Shown here one piece after another: positions 46,968 through 57,893 of a stretch of DNA of 64,000 bases. This stretch comes from Coleophoma eucalyptorum (Eukaryota > Ascomycota > Leotiomycetes > Helotiales > Dermateaceae), in contig JALRME010000033.1 of the NCBI GenBank assembly GCA_026120035.1, forward strand, positions 372,001 through 436,000, in the 5' to 3' direction. Both the position numbers and the translations under genes were made by a program. Position 1 is the first letter of the stretch; each line of letters begins with the position of its first letter. The notes under the pieces were generated by a model, which saw only the letters and a list, made by a program, of their open reading frames with translations, ran no database searches and was not told the origin of the DNA.

Positions 46968-47730
46968 GAAGCTTTAGTCTAGCAAGTATTAGAATTGCTT
47001 GATCGTACTGCTCTTATATTACGGTAGTAGGTATACAAGCGATGTAAAAATTGAGTTTCTTGTAAGGAGATGGACACGGTACTGCGTCCTAGAGAGCAAA
47101 CTGTATATAACTTTCTTGACTACGAATACGTATAGAATAGTTTTGAGAAAAGAGAACTTTGGGAAGCTCTCCACGTCTTTAACCCCGCACGCCAAACATA
47201 GCCCATCGATCCTATTGATTGCTTTGTTGCTCGCTTACCACAGCTGAATTCGATGGTGTGCTTCCTTTAGAAATGTCACCACAACTTCAAGAATTGGATC
47301 CAATAAGGCGTAATCATGCACCCCACCTTCGTAACTGAGATATAGCTCAATCATGGAACTTGAATGCATGAAAGTCTTGTATATGTGCCCATAATCCATC
47401 AGTGGCGTATGGCCAGTCATTATTCTTATCTCCAGTACGAAATGATTAATACCGTAATCTGTGATTTTAGTACGCCAATTCGTCCAATATATTTAAGGCA
47501 TGATGTCGTTATTCTTAGGCCTTTTGATTCTATTGGCAATGAAACATTGCAATATGGCAACTGCGGATATAGATATAACTGAGGCGAATGATTGAAAGCC
47601 CTTGAAAGAACTAATATATAGAGTATCTTTTCGCCTCCTACTCGTATATACACGCTTTGATTGCGAACGATCATAACTATCACTTGCTATGCTGGAATAA
47701 ATCCCTGCTCTAACCCGCAATAACCTCAAC
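46968..47730. other. intergenic region
   Basis: About 760 bp between the permease and the dioxygenase on the same strand. It includes the dioxygenase promoter; nothing else recognised. Confidence 0.45.
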
Positions 47731-49180
47731 ATGGCTCCATCCGTTTCACAACTACCGGATGAGCTTTCTACCATCCATTCAGAGAAACTTTCGTCAGCTT
47801 TAAAAGATGTTTCGGCACCAACAGCCGTTGAACAGACTTCTGAAGCCAAAGAGACCTCGACAACTCCAGAGACGCCTCTTGTCAAAAGACAGATAGAAAT
47901 AGAAGGAGGAAAGACAGATGCATCGGTGAGTACTCCTTAAGGTGTTGTCGATAAATATCAGGTCGGGGAATAGATATTAGGGTGTAGTATCCAGCAATAT
48001 GTGTTGTCATGTATAGAATTCTACTTATTCTCGTTGTCGATAACCCAAAGCCTCTATGAACTGATTATTCCCAGTATCCCCAGTATCTACCGACCTGGAA
48101 CCATAGCCAAAAATATCCACCCTTAGAACCCTTTGCCCACACAGAGCATGGCAAGGATGCCGACCCAGCATTCAAAGAACTTCTCCCAGAAGGCAGCAAG
48201 ATCCAAAAGTTGACTCCAAGTATTGGTTCGGAGGTTACAGGAGTTCAACTCAGCAAGCTTAGTGCCGCTGGTAAAGATCAACTAGCTCTACTTGTAGCCC
48301 AGCGCAAGGTTGTAGCTTTTCGCGACCAGGATTTCGCAGATCTCCCACTCGAAGAAGCTCTAAATTTCGGCGAGTATTTTGGACGCCATCACATCCATCC
48401 AACTAGTGGAAGCCCAGAAGGCTATCCTGAATTGCATATTGTCCACCGCTATGGTGCTGATGGAAATAATTTGGATCAGTACCTGTCAGACCGCAACAGT
48501 AGCGTCAGCTGGCACTCAGATGTCTCATACGAGGCTCAAACTCCAGGAACAACCTTTTTGTATATCTTTGATTCGCCTGAAGTTGGAGGCGATACTGTGT
48601 TTGCTAGTCAAGTAGAGGCTTACAACCGGTTATCTGAGCCGCTGAAACAGATACTACACGGATTAGAGGCTGTGCACTCTGGTTTCGAGCAAGCCAAGGC
48701 AAGTCGGGATAGAAATGGTGTCGTCAGACGCGAACCTGTTAAAAACGAACATCCTATCGTCCGTACTCACCCTGCAACGGGAGAAAAGGCGCTTTTCATT
48801 AACCCTGGATGTGAGTATTTTCCGGATATTTCTTTCTCTTTTTTGAACTAACCCTTGGGAAGTTACTCGCAGTATAGTGGGTCTAAAGAAAGAGGAATCG
48901 GAGGCGCTCCTTGGATTTCTGTTCAACCATATCGGCCGTGGAGTAGACTATCAAGTTCGCGTCAAGTGGGCACCAAAGACCGTAGTTGTTTGGGATGTGA
49001 GTCTATCATCTCCTTTGTCTTGTAACTAATGCTAAATAAACAAAGAATCGCATTACCATCCACTCTGCGATCGCCGACTGGTCCACTGGGGAACGACGCC
49101 ATTTAGCAAGAATTACACCTCAAGCCGAAATCCCTTTTGAGACACCTTACGTAAAGGCTGATGTTGAGGTCAAGGTCTAA
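47731..49180 (+). CDS. TauD/TfdA Fe(II)/2-oxoglutarate dioxygenase (sulfonate type)
   Basis: Four exons (47731-47925, 48075-48810, 48863-48996, 49046-49180) give 399 residues. The Fe ligands are seen as H-x-D in SWHSDVSYE and the distal histidine in WDNRITIHSAIADW; that motif is split by the last intron. A low-complexity acidic N-terminal extension of about 65 residues precedes the PLEPFAHTEHGKDADP block, as in fungal taurine/sulfonate dioxygenases related to yeast Jlp1. These oxygenate sulfonates next to the C-S bond, releasing sulfite for use as a sulfur source. Other 2-oxoglutarate substrates remain possible. Intact; it follows the damaged SEO1-type permease, a common fungal pairing. Confidence 0.88.
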
Positions 49181-49318
49181 ATGCTCCAACAGAAAGTTCT
49201 AAAATTTCAAACTTGTATTTGATTTAGTCAACTACATAGGTTGTTTTCCTTTCGAAGTTATCCAGGTCGATTGAAACTACAGATAAATAACATTTTCATT
49301 GTTGCTTCAAAGAGTCTG

Positions 49319-51929
49319 TTAAGCAGTCCAGCCCCAAATCCATGCTTGCTCTTGTGCTGCGAAAGGGTCAAAGGCAGACCCGCCCAGCTCTGGGAACAGA
49401 AATGATTCATTCGAATCTGAATAATCTACCTGACTTGCGAACACTGTAGGCATGCGGATCAATAATACGAAATGTTAAGTTAAAAGTGGATAGTGGAGGT
49501 AGTGGAAACTAAGAGAACAGTGAGGGTGATATGGAGATAAGCCACGTACCTTGATCTAAATCCACAATCGCCTGAGACATGGCTGAGTTTTCCATAAAGT
49601 TGATGCTAAGTGCCCCGTTAATTGTCTCTTCTATGCTGGTTTCAGCAGTAGAGGTTTCAGCAGTAGATTGCGGTCCTGCAGCCAGGGTATGTGCTTCAGT
49701 ACCTGTGGTGGCTCGCTGACTTTCTCTCAGCTCGTTATCTGGATCTAGATTATCCACAGGTGTGTCTGTAGGTTGTGATTCATCCAGCAATTCGTTCAAT
49801 TCTTTCTCCATGACAAGTCGGGCTAGCCTCTGTAGAATCTCTACTCCTTGGGCGGATACTTTAGATACAGATTTTAGACGTGTTTGCATGGCGATCAACT
49901 TGCGAAGGCCAATCTTGGATTTTTGTGAATCAAGCGTCAATGGTTCAACACTACTCAAAATGCACAATGTAATTCCAGCCGTAAATGTATGGATGCCGAA
50001 AAATGTAGACGCGTAAGTATTGGTGGATAGTAAGAATATTGGTAGAGAGCCAATTTCGGCAGTTGCTAAAGCCGCATCTTGGCATATGCTTAATGAACTA
50101 CTGAAAGGATCTACAGACTTGTCATTATTGCTGGATAAATGGCTTTCTCTTGAATTAAGCCCCCTCTTTGCCATTCTGTAAGATAGAAGAGGACGGTGGA
50201 TTAGTATCCTCGCATTCTGGTACGTGAATTCAAGAGCAAGAGCTTGAAGCCGATATATGTGATCATCCAACGGTGGACTAGCAATTTTTGTGGCTTGTTC
50301 AATATTATATGTAGACGTGTCGCAAGCTGGTGATGACTCGGAAGAATTAAGCTGTAATAAAGGAGGCAAATTTGTTCTCCATGTCTGCAGACGCGAGTCT
50401 AACGCCATCGCGTACTGTATCAATCGATGCAGAGATCCAGAAGAATTTGGTGTATTCCTTAGGTCAGACGCTGCGTCCTGACTTATTCCGTATAGTTCAA
50501 CTAGAGTGGCCTTGATAATAATCGAGAGTTTTGACATAAAGTGCTTATAAGAGCGAAGGGTAACTTGTGTTAAATTTCCATCAACCGAGTCAGATAGAGC
50601 AAAGCTAGAAGAAGCTTCTAATAAATCAATATCACAGTCTGAATCCTGGATACTTAGAGGATAACCATATGACATCGAGCAAAAAGTTTCAATTTCGTAA
50701 ACGGCCCACCAACATCTTTTTCGAGCTTCGTATTCCCGACAAAGCTCTAGGGAAGTAGCAAGGGTATCGTGTCTTGCAAGTGGGAGTTTTCGGTGCAAGC
50801 TCATTGCTTGCGCAACCCGGAGCCCGCATCCGCATACTGGCCAAGCCATTTCAGGACGTCCATGGTACAAATAATAGGTTCCCAATAGTACACAAGTTTG
50901 GACTGCTTCTAAAGAGCCCAAGGAGGCTATTTCCAATAACTTTGCCCTGATCAAGAGAAGAATTTTATCTTGCAGCTCTTCCTGACTCACACCTCGCTGG
51001 CTGAGCAAGCGTCGCGTGTGCGGGCTAGCGTATTGTGAACCGATTGCTAGGACTATCAAGAAAGTGCTGATAAACCCCAGATTTTTGTAGCGCTTTCCAT
51101 CTTTGTCCGGAGCCGAGTCGTACAATTTTGGCCAAGCTTCACGAAAGTCGTCCTGGTGAAAAATTAGGATGAACCAATGGATTTTGTCGAAATAGGTATT
51201 CACTAGCAGATCTGCCACTTCTTTTGTGGGTAGGAGTGAGATCAGATCTGAGAATAATGTCCGAGAAATGCGAGAGAATAGATTTGTAGACATCTGCCTA
51301 TGACAAGGAATTGCCTTCTTCGCCTGCTCAGCAGGCTGGTCCATATGCAACGGAGATGTCCCTTGTCTATAGCCTCCGGGTAGAGCATCAGTAAACAATG
51401 TCTCAGGTGTTGTAGAGCTATGAAGCTGAAAGGCCTATGAAAGAAGAAGTATCAGTACTTATCCCATAGATGAAGCCTAACACTCACATCGTCAATGAGA
51501 GACATTGTCGAGCTCGAAGTCATTTGAGAGTCAGTAGTGGGCACTTCATGTACAATTCTGGCACAGGGCAGTGTACTATGAGATCTGGGACTCGTGTTGA
51601 AGTCCTGTCCTGCGTCAACAAACGGTAGTTCCGGCGGTTCTGGCACCGTGATTCGAGCTCGTTTCTTGGTCCTAGTGGTCTCCAATTCCCTCGGCCTTTG
51701 ATTATGTCTATAAATCTTCCATCGGCCCGCAGAGGTATCTTGACAATCAGCATTTGCCCGGACACACAGCGTACATGGGCGTTGCACATCACACTGATCA
51801 GCGGAATATAATGCTTTAGTCGATGGTCGAGACGGAGAGGACAAGGATTCCTACCTTCAATTTCTGGCGACGGCATCGCTGACACGCGCTATGCACCTTC
51901 CGCAAATGTTTTGATACCTCTTTCTCCAT
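49319..51929 (-). CDS. Zn2Cys6 transcription factor
   Basis: Four exons (51855-51929, 51488-51793, 49550-51434, 49319-49443) give 796 residues. The zinc cluster is CQRCRRQKLKC at residues 16-26, split after the Lys by a 61-bp intron, continued by C-T-L-C-x6-C. The fungal-specific transcription factor domain follows (about 190-560), with FDKIHWFILIFHQDDF, GTYYLYHGRPEMAW and RKRCWWAVYEIETFCSMSYGYPLSI, typical of XlnR/AmyR-like and related activators. The C-terminus is acidic with aromatic residues (LFPELGGSAFDPF), fitting an activation region. It is convergent with the TauD-type gene, only about 140 bp apart. Targets are unknown. Confidence 0.9.
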
Positions 51930-52774
51930 GAAGCTAAGTTTATTGGAAGTATGAATGGAAATAATATTCTGTGACCTCCAGCTGTTGTCGTCTACACGTT
52001 GGTAGAAGTATATCCGACAAAACAGACCAGGAGGCGATTCACGAATTATGAAGGGGTCCAGTGCGCCGCAGGTAGGTTCCGGCGGGTTGAATTGCCTTAA
52101 ACGGCAATTTGATCCGAGTTCTTCACATGCTGCTTCCTCCTCGCATGTTTCCGCTGATATAGCTCTACGAATCGATACCTATTCTGTTTGTGATACAAAC
52201 ACAATAGGTGCATTTATAAGACCTCCATCACACTCCCTTAGAAGAATCATCTACATTTTTACCCCACATTTTTGACCTATCTTTGCAGCGGAAATAAGAG
52301 GTAGACCAACAAGTCAAGCTAGTAGATCAAATTCATTCAATTGAAACTTCTTGAGGCTGTTGCAAAGCTGAAAGATGGACAGCACTGCCAAAGTACTTCA
52401 GGGAGTGATTCTAGCGACAGGGATGTTTGATTTGATTGCCTCCAGATAAAGAATAATTATAATGTCGTGGTATAGCATGATGTGCCAGAGCCACTTCACT
52501 GTTATAAACATGGCTTTCTCGTAGTCGTTACCTTCCGAGATCACTCCCCAAGGAATTTTGATTGTTGAAACTCAAATTAAATTATGGGGGTTAAAACACT
52601 ACTTATTAATGATCATTATGTGCAGGCAGTATTTCCAATTGTGAATTTTCCATATAAACTTGATTACCATCTTGTTCCCTTGTGATAATCGTTCAATCTG
52701 TATACAAAATACTTTAACACAAGTTTTACTTGATATTCAACGAAGTACTTAAGGGATCTTCAAAGACAGGTAGT
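51930..52774. other. intergenic region
   Basis: About 845 bp. Promoter of the regulator on the left and 3' flank of the aldolase gene on the right. No gene supported. Confidence 0.45.
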
Positions 52775-53566
52775 TTAGTAACCTCCGGACTCCCCATCCT
52801 GTTTCATAGGCTTGAATGTAACTTCAATGTGGTCTTTTCCAATGCCGCGCTTCCGTGCTTCCTCAAGGATAGGAATTGTAGCAGTGGCCCCAATCCTAGT
52901 TACCCCAAGGCTCATGACATGAAGCAGGTCATCCAGTGTTCTTACACCTCCAGCAGCTTTGATTTGAACCTTTGCGCTAGAATGCTGACGCATAAGCTCA
53001 AGATCACGAATTCTGGCGCCCTTGTAGTTATATGAGCCGTCAGATTGTTTGACAAAGCCATACCCTGTAGATGTCTTCACAAAAGCAACCTCTAGTGCGG
53101 AGCAAATTTTGCACAGGCTGATGATGTGCTCGGGCTTCAGGTAGTCGTTTTCGAATATAACCTTTAGAATAGCGCCATTCTTAACGACGGCTTCGTTGAT
53201 TTGACGGATCTCTTCCTTCACATATTCCCAGTCGCCACCAAGCACCTTTCCAATATTTACTACCATATCGATTTCTCTCCCACCAGCTTGAGCTGCCGCT
53301 GTAGCTTCTTGCACTTTGATCTCCGTGGTGCTATTTCCATGAGGGAAGCCAATGACAGGACAAATCAAAACATCCGATCCTTCCAGCTCCTTTTTTGCCA
53401 ATGGTATTAGGTATGGCTTGATGCACGCAGTAGCGACATTGTTGTCCTTTGCGATCCTCAACCCTGCGAGGATGTCGGCGTCAGTCATTGTAGGATGTAG
53501 CAGCGAATGATCAATCATTTTGGCAAGTTGCTGTATCGTGACGGTGATTTTATGACTTTGAGACAT
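52775..53566 (-). CDS. deoC: deoxyribose-phosphate aldolase
   Basis: An uninterrupted frame of 263 residues, the usual length. This cytosolic class I aldolase splits 2-deoxyribose-5-phosphate into glyceraldehyde-3-phosphate and acetaldehyde in nucleoside salvage. Key residues are in place: the Schiff-base lysine K164 in AFVKTSTGYG, proton-relay aspartate D100 in REIDMVVNIG, and K203 in IKAAGGVRT. A TIM-barrel start DHSLLHP is also seen. No signs of damage. Its start is divergent from the broken phosphatase gene about 500 bp away. Confidence 0.95.
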   Translation of the reverse strand: MSQSHKITVTIQQLAKMIDHSLLHPTMTDADILAGLRIAKDNNVATACIKPYLIPLAKKELEGSDVLICPVIGFPHGNSTTEIKVQEATAAAQAGGREIDMVVNIGKVLGGDWEYVKEEIRQINEAVVKNGAILKVIFENDYLKPEHIISLCKICSALEVAFVKTSTGYGFVKQSDGSYNYKGARIRDLELMRQHSSAKVQIKAAGGVRTLDDLLHVMSLGVTRIGATATIPILEEARKRGIGKDHIEVTFKPMKQDGESGGY

Positions 53567-54072
53567 TTCAGCTGCGGGGTATCTGCAACGTTATGATCGG
53601 AACGAGTTTCGACAGAATGGCTGAATGACAGAAAGGAAGATGAATTAGAGCTTTGTTTTCACCAGCGTTATCATGACGAGATGGCCAGTTCTTATAGAAA
53701 CAACTAACATACACAGAAACAGACCCGAGGGTGTTGGTTAAAGAATTTCGTCCATTAGTTAGTCCGGCTTTGTTGTACAGTTGATTGATTCTGACCCCGA
53801 CTTCCATTTTAGGCAGGTGTTCCGGTGGAAGATATTGCTACCGGGGAACGGCTCCAGCAACAACAATTCGGACCTAGGGATTCGGAGTGGAGCAGAGCGG
53901 CTTTGTTTTAAACCTATCAAAAGAATGAAAGAATGTCCTTGTATATCTGCTGAAACCTGCGTCCCGTTGTCGATTTTCTCGTCTTCCTTTTGTGGATCCT
54001 TCCAATATACAATCATCAAATTATGGTTGGTTTTTTCTTACACCTGAACTCAACCTCCTAGAAAGTCACAAT
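53567..54072. promoter_or_regulatory. divergent promoter region
   Basis: About 500 bp between the aldolase start (leftward) and the phosphatase remnant (rightward). It must hold the aldolase promoter; no operator assigned. Confidence 0.45.
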
Positions 54073-54739
54073 ATGGAAAAGATATCTATTCACTGCGTAC
54101 GGCATGCTCAAGGATTTTCTAACTTCTGTGAAGCGAACTACAAGCTGCGTGATCCTGATTTGACTGAGTTAGGCCAGGAACAATGTACAATTCTTGCGGA
54201 TTCATTCCCTCTCCATGACAAGGTCACAGCCTTGGTTGCATCGCCTTTGAAGAGAACACATACGGACCTGTCTCCTCTCATTCCCATCCGAAGTCCACCG
54301 TGGCCTTGTTATCACTCCTTTACCATCTGACACTGGGTCCACAAGGGAGCTTCTTGAGGACGAATTAAATAACATAGTATATTTGACTCTTTTAACAAAA
54401 GATTGGAACACTAAACAAGGAAGATGGAGTCCAGCAGGAGTAGCAATTGAATCACGCGCACGTGAAGCGCGACTATGGCTACGTAATATGGCATACGCCA
54501 AGTCCCTATCCGCGACTGGCGATAGAGAAATTGTAGTGACACACGGGGGCTTCCTCCACTATTCCACAGAAGATTGGGAGGGCTATGAAAAGTTCGGCGG
54601 CACAGGATGGGCAAATACGGAATGGCGAAGCTATGAGTATTCCGGCGGCGAACATGATCCGAACGCTACACTGAAAGAGACAGTTGAGAGTCGCGCGCGG
54701 AGGTCAGCATGCGAGAAACCGCTGTCTGATGCTGAATAG
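54073..54739 (+). pseudogene. histidine phosphatase (phosphoglycerate-mutase-like), disrupted
   Basis: The ATG at 54073 starts a frame with the family signature CVRHAQGFSN (phospho-histidine loop RHxxG) and LTELGQEQC, then ASPLKRT. Right after this, near 54258, the frame shifts by one base. The homologous sequence continues in another frame (CLLSFPSEVHRGL, then LPSDTGSTRELLEDE) and on to WNTKQGRW and VVTHGGFLHYSTEDWEGY. The stretch that normally carries Leu-Gln-Glu-Thr before LPSDTG is also missing. So there is a one-base insertion plus a small deletion. The family includes fungal phosphatases of unknown substrate. Probably non-functional. Confidence 0.7.
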
Positions 54740-56259
54740 CGCATTCTTAGGATGGATGCGGAGAATGACTGGAGACGGAGAGGGTTTCTGCGACCTGCTT
54801 CGGTTCCTACTGAAGTAGTGGACTCATACGCTACATGACGTACTGAGGATGGTGAGAAGGTGCTGGACTTCTGACTGGGTTATAATTGGATTTTGTTTTT
54901 GTTGGTTATTTCAGGGCGGATATTTATTAGTATAGGGATACGTATTAAAAAGTTTTCTTGTTGATATTCATGTTATAACGAACAGTTCTGGGGACATTGG
55001 CAGAGGTCGTATCAGATTTGCAGAATGAAAGTGAACACAGCCTAGAAGACTTGACTACATACACCTGTCGCATCACCTGACCCCTTTCTTTCCACAACTT
55101 TCATATAACTTCGAACATCAAATTCTAAATAAAAGCAAAACTGGACAACAAAAGGTCCTCGAATTATTGTTAGCTATTATCTAGGAGGCTCAAAAGTTTC
55201 CAAGGAATAAAAGTTAAGTTTCAGTAATAATTTATAGAAAAGGAATTACAATCTGAGCCTAATTCAATGCCATAAACAACAGATATTACCAGGAATATAA
55301 ACTAAGCTTGCATAAGCTCACTCATTCAAAGAAATGGTGATATTATAGAATCAAGTTAGGGTTAATAAACTCCCAAGGAACATTAGACCTTAGAGGTAGT
55401 TTAGAAGGAATTTCAAATGGAGGTCTATCACCTGATGCAGCCACATAAGGGAGCTGAACGTAGTAGCAGTATTTTCAAAATAATATCGTAGGCTTCTAAT
55501 TACCTTTTCTTTCCTTTTTTTTCTTTCCTCGTTCTTGGGTTTTTGTCAAGACTAGTTAAATGCTCTATGCAACTCGATCATGTAACTCGAGTGGCATCGT
55601 GAGCTAGCCACAAATTCAATAACAGAGTCTCGCTTATAGGCTTATAGAGTGGTTACGCTAAAAGAGGAGTACATTTGTAGTCGACCTTTATACAGTACAG
55701 TCGTCTTCCGCATGCATCTATACTAGCAAGCCTAGGCATCGTGCATCCTGATATCTTAGGCAATTTTTTTATTCTCCTAAAAAAAGACATTGAAAAGAAA
55801 CGGCCCCTGACCAGGCTTTTGTCTGCTTAGAAAAAACTCAAATGACAGTGCAATCAGTAGATCAACTATGAGAAACAGAGCAAGCTGGGGTTACCTTAAA
55901 ATGTAGCTTTGTAGTTATAAGGGTCGTCAATCATGATTCAGGTAAAATGAATTTTGTTTTAAGATTCTTGTTCCTCGATCGGCATGCCAAACTCTCTAAA
56001 AGCGATAAACATAAACTTAATATTAACACTTAACCCTTACTAATGCTTGTTGTGCTCCAAATGCGTACGTTAAACTCGGCTATACTACTGCTTCCATATA
56101 ATTGCAAACTTACTTTATATGTTCTTAGCCTAGTACTTCCTACGTTCAAGAAGCTTCTTAAGTTACTTCACATCCCACCGGTCGTGTATAATATTCCGGT
56201 TGTCATATCCGCCTTACTGGTTACACTTACAGAATCTCGTTATTGCGACGGAATATGGG
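54740..56259. other. AT-rich spacer
   Basis: About 1.5 kb, AT-rich with poly-T/poly-CT tracts near 55505-55545. No domain-bearing frame, no RNA gene and no clear repeat found. Confidence 0.45.
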
Positions 56260-57535
56260 ATGCCTCAAACTATGGGTAGCAATTGTCAGTAAACAATGAA
56301 GTTTTTTATGATCTATATTTGATATCCAAAGATTCCCTCCCTGCCTTGTGATAATAATATTTGCTGACTAGTTTTGAAGGCCATCCAAACCGTCTTCCTC
56401 GTGCTGGCACTCATTGTAATAGCAACTAGGCTTTGGGTTCGAATTTTTAAGCTCCATTCGAACCTCAACTTGTCCGATTATTGTATCATTGGAGGATTAA
56501 TATCATGTGTGGGATGGGTCGCTACCTCAGCGCTGGGCCTGAGTTTCGACCCCTTCACCCCCGAATTAACCTTGGCGCCTAACACAGGCAAGGTATGTGT
56601 CCCAAAAGTTCTTCTCTTTCTACTTCACTGATATTGTAAGGCTCTTTATGCAGCAGATTTCCTTTTCGACCTCAGCGTATGGTTTCCAAAATTCAGCCTT
56701 ATTTCCTTTTATTATAAGCTTTTCGAGAAAGGACGAGGATACCACTCAGAACGAATTGCGTTACATACAATTACGATCTACACAGTTGCAACATGCATTG
56801 GTATACTATTCCTCGATACTTTTGTTTGCCCTCATATATCGGACAACTGGTTAGTGCCTCGTGAGTCGGGAGTATACCTTATGGGATGCTAATATGATAC
56901 AGGTCAGGAGATGCCTCACGCTGTTCGGCATGGTCCTCGAAACTTCAACTGGCTACTGACTATACATTCAATATTACCACTGATATCTTACGTATGATGC
57001 TGCTTGTCTTATTAATCTACTCTGACGTTGATATAAAGAACTGATACAACACTAGTAATCTGCCTGCCGATTTCGGTCCTTCGTAATATCAGAGTGGACT
57101 ATAAAACAAAGTGTGGGCTAGCTGCTACGTTTTGTCTTGGATTAATAACAATTGCCTTTTGCACAGCCAGATTTGTTTGTAGTGTGCTCATTTTTGCCGA
57201 ACCACCACTTAGTAAGTTTGTAACGACCTTTTCTGAGATGCGTCCTTAGCAAAATTAAACTCTACCGAAAATACCCATTCTCTGTTTGGATGTGTAGTAA
57301 TTCACTTGAAGTGTTTTTAATTACTGCTAATAAACCTTTCTGCCTAGTTGTTGTACTTTTTACTGCCGAAAGTTGCACGTCACTTATAGTCGTCTCGATT
57401 CCTACCTTAAGAGCATTATTTATCGATAGACAATCTAGCACAGTCGCGCAACTCAAGGAGGCCAATGCTTATAGAATTGATGAAGCTCTACGGAAGTATC
57501 AAACAACAACAGAAATAGCTAGTATAAGCACCTAG
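56260..57535 (+). CDS. fungal rhodopsin-domain (PTH11-like) integral membrane protein
   Basis: Seven exons (56260-56275, 56372-56592, 56641-56849, 56903-56991, 57056-57211, 57250-57291, 57348-57535) join in frame to 306 residues. With this splicing the protein matches the fungal seven-helix domain. It has a first helix ending in TRLWVRIF, LSDYCIIGGL, ALYAADFLFDLSVWFPKFSLISFYYKLF, a lumenal SRCSAW segment with ITTDIL, LPISVLRNIRVDYKTKCGLAATFCLGLITI-type helix 6, and VVSIPTLRALF as helix 7. There is no CFEM domain in front. PTH11-type proteins are putative plasma-membrane receptors. Tiny exons (16 and 42 bp) make the model less certain at the start. Confidence 0.7.
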
Positions 57536-57893
57536 ATGAATAAAACATCAAGATGCAATGGAAATTTTAATTTCACTCTGATGCTCTCTACTATAATGGT
57601 AAAAATATTCCATACTTTTGATCTCAATTCAAGATAGCACTTTATATGCTTGAAAAAATACCATATACTTCTGAATGGGGCATTTTGGACGATACCGTAT
57701 GTTTTCTTGGTTAGAGCTCCATCGAAAATCCAGGAGTCTGGAACAACCTATTATGATTATGGTGATATCCTTGTGGGAATGCACATTTTAAACTTTTCAG
57801 CAATCGAAAGGTATTACATAAAATCTAATTCATTTCATATAACAGCACCTGCCTTATTTATCCATCACTAAAGTAAATAGTCCACGCCGGACC
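57536..57893. other. convergent 3' intergenic region
   Basis: About 360 bp, AT-rich, between two convergent genes. Nothing recognised. Confidence 0.5.
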
